DNA of 22,584 nt, taken from assembly GCF_039928515.1 (NCBI RefSeq), contig NZ_JBDSSZ010000132.1; one strand, written 5' to 3'. This document shows positions 7,499 to 14,646 of this stretch, piece by piece. The notes under the pieces were generated by a model. It worked only from the letters and a program-made list of their open reading frames with translations. It did not search any database and was not told where the DNA came from. Position numbers and translations under genes: made by a program. Every line of letters starts with the position of its first letter. The first letter of the stretch is position 1. The DNA comes from Capsulimonas sp039928515 (GTDB taxonomy: Bacteria > Armatimonadota > Armatimonadia > Armatimonadales > Capsulimonadaceae).

Positions 7499-8377
7499 AT
7501 GCTTCGACAGACTAAGTCAAACGGTTTTACACTTATCGAGTTGCTCGTCGTCATTGCTATTATCGCAATACTTGCCGCCATCCTGTTTCCTGTCTTCGCT
7601 AAGGCTCGTGAGAAGGCGAGACAAATTTCGTGCGCATCGAATTTGCGGCAGATCGGCATCGGGATGCTGCAATACACTCAGGACAACGATGAAAACTACC
7701 CGACCGGTTCGGCGGGCGTACTCGGAGAGGGCTGGGCCGGCACGATCTATCCTTACGTCAAAAGCACCGGCGTTTTCAAATGCCCTGACGATAGCACGAC
7801 GCAGCGCAGCAACGGCGCCGTCGTTTCCTATCCAGTTTCCTATGCCGGGAACCTGAACTTCCTGCGGTGGGACGGGGGAAGCGCCAACGATCCGCACACG
7901 GGGCAGTCGCTGGCTTCGTTGGCGTCGCCAGCCAAAACGGTGCTGCTTTGCGAGGCTACGAAGGTTTATGCGCCGGTGACGGATCCACTGGAGCGAAACG
8001 GGGCGGATGGGCGAATGTCCGGCGTGACCAATGGTCCCTACGATGCGGGCCTCTATACCGATGCTGGCAACGGACAGTGGGGCCTGCTGGTTACGGGATG
8101 CCTTGGAGGTCTTGATTGTTCGGCGTACGTCAACCGAGATGGCGGCGTGCGCGGATACGCGTCGAAGACCGGCCTGCACACCGACGGCTCCAACTTTATG
8201 TTCACGGATGGGCACGTGAAGTGGCTGCGTGGCTCCTCCATCTCCGGCGGCATGACCGCACAGGCGGAAGACTGCAACCAGGATGGATCCCCGGCGATGC
8301 CGGATTGCGGCGCCAATCCCTATATGGCCGCCGGGACGGGCAGCAGCCAGTTCGCGGGGACCTTTAGCACCCGATAG
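7499..8377 (+). CDS. DUF1559-type secreted prepilin-like protein (H-X9-DG family), copy 1
   Basis: A 292-residue protein with a type IV prepilin-like leader: a short polar stretch, G/FTLIELL processing site and hydrophobic helix (about residues 10-33). This is followed by the conserved KAREKARQISCASNLRQIG segment. The C-terminal motif HTDGSNFMFTDG matches H-X9-DG. By family knowledge the leader is cut and methylated by a prepilin peptidase, and the protein is exported through a type II secretion or type IV pilus-like machine; its job is unknown. The ATG at 7499 has a good ribosome site (AGAGGGAGA, 7482-7490). A consensus promoter with possible operators lies upstream and a terminator follows. 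It is closely similar to the protein encoded from 11914. Confidence 0.93.
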   Translation: MLRQTKSNGFTLIELLVVIAIIAILAAILFPVFAKAREKARQISCASNLRQIGIGMLQYTQDNDENYPTGSAGVLGEGWAGTIYPYVKSTGVFKCPDDSTTQRSNGAVVSYPVSYAGNLNFLRWDGGSANDPHTGQSLASLASPAKTVLLCEATKVYAPVTDPLERNGADGRMSGVTNGPYDAGLYTDAGNGQWGLLVTGCLGGLDCSAYVNRDGGVRGYASKTGLHTDGSNFMFTDGHVKWLRGSSISGGMTAQAEDCNQDGSPAMPDCGANPYMAAGTGSSQFAGTFSTR

Positions 8378-8419
8378 CGGCAATCCAAATTGACTGCAAG
8401 TTTCGGTTTTCATCCAATT

Positions 8420-8465
8420 GCCCTCCATATTCTCTCTAAAGAGACTGTGGAGGGCTAGCTTTTCG
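8420..8465 (+). terminator. Terminator after DUF1559 copy 1
   Basis: GCCCTCCA (8420-8427) pairs with TGGAGGGC (8448-8455), with an inner TCTCT/AGAGA pairing, and TAGCTTTT follows. It separates the DUF1559 gene from the lipoprotein gene, although some read-through could still link them. Confidence 0.75.
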
Positions 8466-8491
8466 TAAGATCGGAATGGTATAAGGCACAT

Positions 8492-10501
8492 ATGACGGCT
8501 AAATTCAACAATAACGACCCCCATTTGCTTACACGGCGTGATGTCGTGGCGAGCGCTTTCAAAACTATGCTCATCGCTTCCATCCTGCCTGCATCCCTGA
8601 CTTCCTGCGAGTCGGCTCCGGGACCGGCGTCGACTCCGGCGGCGGCTTTGGCAGCGGGTTCGAAACCGTATCGCTCGATCAACATCATGAACTTCATCCG
8701 TGCGGAAGAGCCGCGCAATCCGATGGACTTGATCACGCCGGTGCGCGAGCAGATGGCGCTGTCCAAAGCGCACAACTTTCCGACGACCTGGCTGCTTCAA
8801 TACGACGCGCTGGTTGAGGGGCCGTTTGTCGAGTTTTTGAAGGCCGAGATGCCGGCCGATCATGAGGTCGGTCTCTGGTTTGAGATGAACCGCAAGATCT
8901 GCGATGACGCCGGCGTGGCGTGGCGCGGCCGATCCGATTGGGAATGGGATTACCATGTCCCTGTGGCGTACTCGATTGGCTATACCCCGGAGGAACGCCG
9001 CAAGCTAGTCGACGCCGCCATGGCGACGTTCAAGCGTGTCTTCGGCAAGGACATCAAATCAGTCGCCTGCTGGAATATGGAGGCCATTTCCGCCGCCTAT
9101 TTCGCGGATAAGTACGATGTCGACGCCTTTGGCAATTGCCGGGATCAGCTGGCAACAGACGGGTTTACAGTCTGGGGCGCCCCGATCGCCGGATACTATC
9201 CCAACCGCTTAAACGCCTTGAGCCCCGCAGTGGAAGCCAAGAACCAGATCTCGACGCCAATGTTTCGCCTGCTGGGTCAGGATCCCGTCTACTACTACGA
9301 TAATACGCTCTCGTATCCCGACACGATGGAGCCCGTCTGGGCGACAGGCCGGTCCGAGAAGTTTGTCGATACGTTCCTAGACATGATCGCGCGCCAGCCG
9401 ACCCAGGCGTTTGGGTACGCCCAACTCGGCCAGGAAAACAGCTTCGGCTGGGACGAGATGAAGCAAGCGTTCCCGATGCAGATGGAGAAGCTGGCGAAGG
9501 AGCGTGACGCGGGTGGGCTCGTGGTCGAAACGATGGGGGAGACGGGACGCCGCTTCAAGCGCGCCTTCAAGTCGACTCCCACGCAGGCGCAGGTCATGCT
9601 GGAGGATCCTTTCGGAACTGCCGGCGCCTCGGATCGGCAGCGCGACGCCACCGCCGCCGTCCAAGCCCTTGTTCAGAATGACGCGCTTCGCGTCACGGTC
9701 AACAACGATCTGGTGGGTGATCCTGCGAATAACACCCACAAGCATCTTCAGTTAAGCTACACGCTTGATGGTGTCGCTCACAGTCAGACCGGGGCCGAAT
9801 TAGAGACCATTCAGATCCCTGGACGGGGAGAAACGCCTGGCAAGCTTGTCATCACCAAGGCCGTTTACGGCGTTTTAGACCGCGCTCCCGAGCGAACCGT
9901 CTGGTATCAAAGCAGGCTCCAGCGCGCGAACCTGCATTTCCGAGGCGATCAGTTCTTCCTGCGCGATCTGCATGTCTACAATGACAAGTTCCCTCAGCCC
10001 TTCCTGACAGAGACCGTGAAGCAGCACGGCATCGAACAGCGTCTGCTGGCGGTGCTCGACGGCTACCATTGGAGCGATGACAAGGCCCGGTCCAACAATG
10101 GCGGATCGCGCGCCATGGGCCGATTTGTCCTGGTGGGTTTGGACGGAAAGCAGACCCCGCTGACCATGGACGGCTTGCCCACCGTTACTGAAACGGGTTC
10201 GGTGCTGAAAACCAAGGTCCCGCTGGCCGGCGGCGGAACGCTCGTCGCCGCCTTCCATGAAAGCGAGATCCAACTCAGCGTCGTCGGCGCGCCGGCGAAC
10301 ATGCGTCTGGGATTGATCTTTGAATGGGACCCCGATCGCAGCGCGCTGAGGGAAGTGACGGCGAAGTGGCTGAGCTATCGTTTCCAGGACTTCGACTACT
10401 CCATGTCCGTCGCGAACGGCGCGGCCGTGAAGACGGACAAGGGAGCAAACATCATCGCCGGCAAACAAGGCGCCCTGCGCTTGCTCATGGCGCAGAAATA
10501 G
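8492..10501 (+). CDS. Tat-type lipoprotein with a possible polysaccharide-active barrel domain
   Basis: A 669-residue exported protein. The N-terminus has a twin-arginine motif (TRRDVV, residues 14-19), a hydrophobic stretch and a lipobox LTSC with Cys39, so it is probably folded before export and lipid-anchored. A low-complexity Ala/Pro linker follows. Residues about 60-370 resemble the (alpha/beta) barrels of polysaccharide deacetylase or GH57-like proteins: NFIRAEEPR, then WLLQYDALVEG and DHEVGLWFEMNR. The canonical NodB His-His metal pair is not evident after DHEVG, so ordinary deacetylase chemistry is doubtful. The C-terminal third is beta-rich and may bind glycan. AAGG at 8483-8486 is a modest ribosome site. 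The SGNH esterase gene starts 17 bases after the stop, indicating an operon. No certain family name can be given. Confidence 0.85.
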   Translation: MTAKFNNNDPHLLTRRDVVASAFKTMLIASILPASLTSCESAPGPASTPAAALAAGSKPYRSINIMNFIRAEEPRNPMDLITPVREQMALSKAHNFPTTWLLQYDALVEGPFVEFLKAEMPADHEVGLWFEMNRKICDDAGVAWRGRSDWEWDYHVPVAYSIGYTPEERRKLVDAAMATFKRVFGKDIKSVACWNMEAISAAYFADKYDVDAFGNCRDQLATDGFTVWGAPIAGYYPNRLNALSPAVEAKNQISTPMFRLLGQDPVYYYDNTLSYPDTMEPVWATGRSEKFVDTFLDMIARQPTQAFGYAQLGQENSFGWDEMKQAFPMQMEKLAKERDAGGLVVETMGETGRRFKRAFKSTPTQAQVMLEDPFGTAGASDRQRDATAAVQALVQNDALRVTVNNDLVGDPANNTHKHLQLSYTLDGVAHSQTGAELETIQIPGRGETPGKLVITKAVYGVLDRAPERTVWYQSRLQRANLHFRGDQFFLRDLHVYNDKFPQPFLTETVKQHGIEQRLLAVLDGYHWSDDKARSNNGGSRAMGRFVLVGLDGKQTPLTMDGLPTVTETGSVLKTKVPLAGGGTLVAAFHESEIQLSVVGAPANMRLGLIFEWDPDRSALREVTAKWLSYRFQDFDYSMSVANGAAVKTDKGANIIAGKQGALRLLMAQK

Positions 10502-10518
10502 CGCGAAAGGCGATCAGA

Positions 10519-11676
10519 ATGCGAAGCCAATTTATGTGCGCCCTTGGGCTGTGCGCGCTGCTGGGCAGCGCCATGGATGGCCGCGCGGCGACTTCGGTCG
10601 CCGCGACGGACTCCCACATCGCCTATAGCCCCTACAACTGGTACAAGAGCGGCGCGTCTTACGCCCAATCGCCTAACCCCGGCGCATATCTCAAAATGGG
10701 CTTCACGGGAACGAGCATCGCCGTGAATTTCGACGTCTCGCCTGAGACTAATGCGGCCGTACCCGCCGCGCAGTATCCCATTATCCGTTACTCCGTGGAT
10801 GGCAAGGCGCCGGTGACGGTCCAGCTTGCGCCCACGACCAAGAGCATCTCGTGCGCTTCTGGGCTGACGGGCGGGGCCCATACACTTCTCATACAGCTAG
10901 TGGCGGGGTACGTGTTTCTGGATTTCTGGACTCCGGTCAACGTCGTGCGGATAACGGGTTTCACCCTCGACGACGGCGCGTCCGCGAGCACGCCCTCGGG
11001 CGCCGCCGCCATTCAAAAGAAAATCGCTCTCTTTTTCGGCGATTCCATCACCAACGGCGACAACACCGTCGCAAACTTCAAAGATGGAATTACCAACGCC
11101 ACGGAGACTCAAGACGCAACGGTTGGCTACGTTCAGCCTATCGCGGCGGCGCTGGGCGCCGAGTACGGTGTGGTCGCTTATGGCGGAGCTTCCTGGGACA
11201 GCGGGGCGGCGGACGGCGGACACACGCCCGGTCTCATGACCTTCTGGCAGTCCTACGACTCCGCGCACTCCCGACTTGCCGCCGGCAAACTCGCTCCCAT
11301 CCCAGACGATATCTTCATCAATATGGGGGAGAACCGGGGGCCAGCGGGCGGCGACGTGTCCAGCCTGCTCACCTCGCTACGGGCCGCATCTTCTCCCGAC
11401 ACAAATATCTGGATCATTGTCCCCTTCAGCGGGCGCGCCCGTAAGGACCTCACGGACGGATTCCATTCTTACCAAAGCGCCAAACCGAAAGACAAGCATA
11501 CCTACTTGCTCGACATCGGCGACAATCCTTACCTCACCAATGCGGGTGCAACCATGCTCGCCGTGGACGGCCAGCACCCGCTCGCCGTGCTCGACGCCCT
11601 GCTGGGCGCGCAGTTAGTTCAGGCTCGCGCGTTGATGCTCAATAAATCCACCGAAGCCAAACAAGGGCGCCGATAA
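10519..11676 (+). CDS. Secreted SGNH/GDSL hydrolase, CE2-like carbohydrate esterase
   Basis: A 385-residue exported esterase. A signal peptide (about 1-24, ending GRAA) precedes a beta-rich N-terminal domain (about 30-160) like the jelly-roll of CE2 acetyl-xylan esterases, then an SGNH domain. Block I is FFGDSITNGD with the nucleophile Ser176. Block III is MGENRG with Asn272, and block V is VDGQHPL with Asp350 and His353. It should remove acetyl or similar groups from polysaccharide outside the cytoplasm. The ATG at 10519 has GAAAGG at 10505-10510. A frame open further upstream is only read-through inside the lipoprotein gene. It is co-transcribed with the lipoprotein gene, so both probably act on the same polymer. 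Confidence 0.9.
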   Translation: MRSQFMCALGLCALLGSAMDGRAATSVAATDSHIAYSPYNWYKSGASYAQSPNPGAYLKMGFTGTSIAVNFDVSPETNAAVPAAQYPIIRYSVDGKAPVTVQLAPTTKSISCASGLTGGAHTLLIQLVAGYVFLDFWTPVNVVRITGFTLDDGASASTPSGAAAIQKKIALFFGDSITNGDNTVANFKDGITNATETQDATVGYVQPIAAALGAEYGVVAYGGASWDSGAADGGHTPGLMTFWQSYDSAHSRLAAGKLAPIPDDIFINMGENRGPAGGDVSSLLTSLRAASSPDTNIWIIVPFSGRARKDLTDGFHSYQSAKPKDKHTYLLDIGDNPYLTNAGATMLAVDGQHPLAVLDALLGAQLVQARALMLNKSTEAKQGRR

Positions 11677-11690
11677 ACCGATCGCGCCAG
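11666..11690 (+). terminator. Possible weak terminator overlapping the esterase stop codon
   Basis: GGCGCCGAT (11666-11674) pairs with ATCGCGCC (11681-11688) with one bulged C, and AGTGTCTTTTC follows. It is weaker than the other terminators here. Confidence 0.35.
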
Positions 11691-11783
11691 TGTCTTTTCG
11701 TATTAAAATAGTTATTCGTGTAAATGTTCGCGTCTTTTATATATGACAATTAAAGTAGATTGCTTGTATCAAAAAGTGCTATA

Positions 11784-11830
11784 AAAGTGCCACTTTGTGC
11801 ATTGCTTGGTCCATAAGCCCATGATATACT
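11784..11830 (+). promoter_or_regulatory. Promoter of the second DUF1559 gene with adjacent palindrome
   Basis: TTGCTT (11802-11807), a 17-base spacer and TATACT (11825-11830), 84 bases before the ATG. Just upstream lies a 13-bp palindrome AAAGTG-c-CACTTT (11784-11796). AAAGTGC also occurs once before it (near 11774) and TTTGTGC once after it. These GTGC-centred repeats loosely recall those at the first DUF1559 promoter. Confidence 0.5.
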
Positions 11831-11913
11831 TGCTCTACAGAAACGCAAATATTCCATTCGCACGCTTCTGCCATGATACACAAATTATTTTCACCTTATT
11901 GGGAGGTTGATTT

Positions 11914-12807
11914 ATGAAGACGCAAAATTATCGGTCTAATCAAGGTGGTTTTACGCTCATCGAGCTTCTCGTTGTTATCGCAATTATCGCGATTCTCGCG
12001 GCAATTTTGTTTCCCGTGTTCGCAAAGGCGCGTGAGAAAGCGCGCCAGATCTCGTGTATCTCGAATCTCAAGCAGATTGGTCTGGGGTTTATGCAGTACA
12101 CCCAGGACAATGACGAGAATTATCCGACGGGTTCGGCGGGCATTCTGGGGCAAGGCTGGGCCGGTACGGTCTATCCCTATGTCAAAAGCACTGGTGTCTT
12201 CAAATGTCCCGATGACTCCACGAGCCAGCAGGTCAACGGCAATATCGTTTCCTATCCCGTCTCCTATGGAGGGAATCTCAACTTCCTGCGAACGGATGGC
12301 AACGGCAACGCGAACGACCCGCATAGCGGTCAGTCGCTGGCGTCTCTGAACGCGCCCGCTAAGACGGTTCTGCTCTGCGAAATCACGGGGATTTATGGCC
12401 CGATTTTGAACACTAAAGAGCAAAATGGTCTGAATAATGTCGTGTCGGCTGTCACCAATGGGCCCACCGATGGACAAATTTACGCGTTCTCCGATGGCGA
12501 CTATAAGCCGGGCGGCCATATGCAGACCGGATGCCTCGGCGGTTATGATTGTTCGGCGTCAGTGCAAAGACCTCTTGGTCTGGGCTTCAATGCGAAGACG
12601 GGACTGCATACCGATGGCTCGTGTTATTTGATGGCGGATGGCCACGCGAAATGGTTTAAAGGGGCGTCGGTTTCCGGCGGATCCGTGGCTACGGCGGAAG
12701 ACTGCAACCAGGCCGGATTGCCGGCGTTGCCGGACTGTCCGGCGAATGGGGGGATGTCCTCGGGAACCGGCAGCAGCCAGTTCGCGGTCACCTTCAGCAC
12801 CAAGTAA
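11914..12807 (+). CDS. DUF1559-type secreted prepilin-like protein (H-X9-DG family), copy 2
   Basis: A 297-residue paralogue of the protein encoded from 7499. It has the same prepilin leader (QGG/FTLIELL), the same KAREKARQISC segment, a near-identical central region around NYPTGSAG and YPYVKSTGVFKCPDDST, and the H-X9-DG motif HTDGSCYLMADG. The two diverge mostly in the middle third, around the loop that contains LNTKEQNGLNN here. The ribosome site TGGGAGG (11899-11905) is strong. It has its own promoter and is followed by a hairpin terminator. It is presumably exported like copy 1; its function is unknown. Confidence 0.93.
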   Translation: MKTQNYRSNQGGFTLIELLVVIAIIAILAAILFPVFAKAREKARQISCISNLKQIGLGFMQYTQDNDENYPTGSAGILGQGWAGTVYPYVKSTGVFKCPDDSTSQQVNGNIVSYPVSYGGNLNFLRTDGNGNANDPHSGQSLASLNAPAKTVLLCEITGIYGPILNTKEQNGLNNVVSAVTNGPTDGQIYAFSDGDYKPGGHMQTGCLGGYDCSASVQRPLGLGFNAKTGLHTDGSCYLMADGHAKWFKGASVSGGSVATAEDCNQAGLPALPDCPANGGMSSGTGSSQFAVTFSTK

Positions 12808-12886
12808 AGCGCTGTCTTCAAGCAAAGTCATGGGTGGTCTTTGAGGCCCGCAGGAATTTTGCTTCACCATCGCGAATATCTCCGAA

Positions 12887-12935
12887 ACAAAGCGCCTGAC
12901 GGAAGCTCTATGCTTCTGTCAGGCTGCGTTTATTT
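12887..12935 (+). terminator. Terminator after DUF1559 copy 2
   Basis: GCCTGAC (12894-12900) pairs with GTCAGGC (12918-12924), with inner AAGC/GCTT pairing and a TCTAT loop. The sequence TGCGTTTATTT follows. It lies ahead of the HerA-like start, so that gene is probably transcribed separately. Confidence 0.7.
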
Positions 12936-12954
12936 CCGGGATCATTATTTACCC

Positions 12955-14646
12955 ATGCCATCGACCCACAAGAACGGCGCGCTGGGCGCGCTGAGTTTAT
13001 CCGACGCGACTTCGCTTTCTCCCGGTCCGCGCCAGCGGATGGCGATGGGGACGGTCGTGCGCGGCAGTCTTCAGGCGGGTATCCAGATCAAGCTGACCGG
13101 GGATCGTTCGGTCGAGGATATTCGGGCGGGCAAGTTCGTCGTGATCGACGGAGCGCAGCACGAGTTTTTCGCGATGATCACCGATGTCTCGCTCGACTGC
13201 ACGTCGCCGCAGGTGCTCGCGAACCCACCGTCTCCCGACGACGCCTTTTTGCGCCAGGTGCTGAGCGGCACATCCACCTTCGGGACCCTCACGCTGAAGC
13301 CGCTGCTGATGCGCCCGCGCGGCGCCATCGAATTCGATCCTGTCAAGACCGTGCCGACGCATTTCAGCGGGGTGGGCGAGGCGACGGAAGAGGACATCGC
13401 CGATATCTTCGGCGCGGAGACGCAGGGCGGCGATTACTTCCATATCGGCTCGCCGCTGGATATGGCCGACATTCAGGTCTGTCTGGATTTGAATAAGTTT
13501 GTCGAGAGATCGAACGGAATCTTTGGCAAATCAGGCACCGGCAAGACGTTTTTGACCCGTATCTGTCTGTGCGGCATCATCAAGCATAAGAAGGCCGTGA
13601 ACTTAGTCTTCGACATGCATGGCGAGTACGGCTGGAAGGGAACGACCGAAGATCCCACGAAAGAGGGGGTCGACGGTCTCAAAAAATACTTCCCTGACAA
13701 AGTGCGTGTGTTCACCCTCGACCGCGCCGCCGCGCTTCGGCGTAAGGTGCCGATCGAGAACGATGTCCATATCCCCTATAGTCAAATCAGCGTGGATGAT
13801 ATTCTCCTGCTGGCCAATGAGCTGAACCTCAATCAGAGCGCCGCTGAGACGACGTATCTGCTCGAACAGCACTATCCCAAGCGCTGGCTGACTGAGCTGC
13901 TCAAAATGGATGGCGAGGCGATCAAAGCGTTTAGCGAGATCAGCGGAGCCAACGCGCTGTCGCTCGGCGCTCTCAAGCGCAAGCTGGGGCGCATGGTAGA
14001 GGAGTGCAAGGGCTTCCTGCGTGAAGACCTGCCGGGCGAGGAAGACGACGCCGTGCGGCAGATCATGGGCTGTCTGCTCAAAGGGACGCATGTCGTTCTG
14101 GAGTTCGGCCAGTACCGCAAGCCGCTGCAATATATGCTGGTCGCGAATATTCTGACGCGCCAGATCCACAAGAACTATATCGAGCTGACGGAAGCGGCGA
14201 TGGGGGACAAAGGCAAGAAGCCGATGCCGGTCGTGATTACGATCGAAGAGGCGCACAAGTTTCTCAGCCCCGCCCTCGCGCAGCAGACGACGTTCGGCAT
14301 CATCGCTCGGGAGCTGCGCAAATACAATGTCACGCTGCTTGTCGTGGATCAGCGCCCTTCGGGGATCGACGATGAAGTGCTCTCACAGCTCGGCACGCGC
14401 ATCACGGCCTTGCTGAACGACGAGCGCGACATCGACGCCGTTTTGACGGGCGTCTCCGGCGCACAGGCGCTGCGCGGCGTCTTGGCGTCGCTGGACAGCA
14501 AGCAGCAGGCGCTTCTGCTGGGCCACGCGGTGCCGATGCCGGTCGTGGTCCAATCGCGCACTTACGATGACTCCGAGTTCAAACGAAGCATGGGCGAGTT
14601 CAATACGACCGCCGTGGTGGAAATGGATATTAATGACTGGAAGTAA
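12955..14646 (+). CDS. HerA-like ATPase/helicase (HAS-barrel plus DUF87-type ATPase)
   Basis: A 563-residue hexameric-type DNA translocase. After a short flexible N-terminus, a HAS-barrel begins near residue 28 (MAMGTVVRGSL). The FtsK/HerA-type ATPase follows: Walker A GKSGTGKT at 191-198, Walker B VVITIEEAH at 426-434, and further motifs TLLVVDQRPSGI and LGTRITALLNDERD. HerA normally works with the nuclease NurA in DNA end processing or in defence, but no nurA lies next to it here. The frame is open from 12841, but that region contains the previous gene's terminator. The ATG at 12955 is therefore preferred, although its ribosome site is weak. Its end overlaps the next gene by 14 bases. Confidence 0.9.
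   Translation: MPSTHKNGALGALSLSDATSLSPGPRQRMAMGTVVRGSLQAGIQIKLTGDRSVEDIRAGKFVVIDGAQHEFFAMITDVSLDCTSPQVLANPPSPDDAFLRQVLSGTSTFGTLTLKPLLMRPRGAIEFDPVKTVPTHFSGVGEATEEDIADIFGAETQGGDYFHIGSPLDMADIQVCLDLNKFVERSNGIFGKSGTGKTFLTRICLCGIIKHKKAVNLVFDMHGEYGWKGTTEDPTKEGVDGLKKYFPDKVRVFTLDRAAALRRKVPIENDVHIPYSQISVDDILLLANELNLNQSAAETTYLLEQHYPKRWLTELLKMDGEAIKAFSEISGANALSLGALKRKLGRMVEECKGFLREDLPGEEDDAVRQIMGCLLKGTHVVLEFGQYRKPLQYMLVANILTRQIHKNYIELTEAAMGDKGKKPMPVVITIEEAHKFLSPALAQQTTFGIIARELRKYNVTLLVVDQRPSGIDDEVLSQLGTRITALLNDERDIDAVLTGVSGAQALRGVLASLDSKQQALLLGHAVPMPVVVQSRTYDDSEFKRSMGEFNTTAVVEMDINDWK

Noticed and set aside
7517..8956. Leftward 479-codon frame spanning the DUF1559 gene, its terminator and the lipoprotein start
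   Set aside because: It crosses a strong terminator and two genes with good starts and motifs. Its translation is compositionally odd.
12841..12954. Extended N-terminus of the HerA-like protein
   Set aside because: The extension crosses the terminator hairpin of the preceding gene, and the HAS-barrel begins only after the ATG at 12955.
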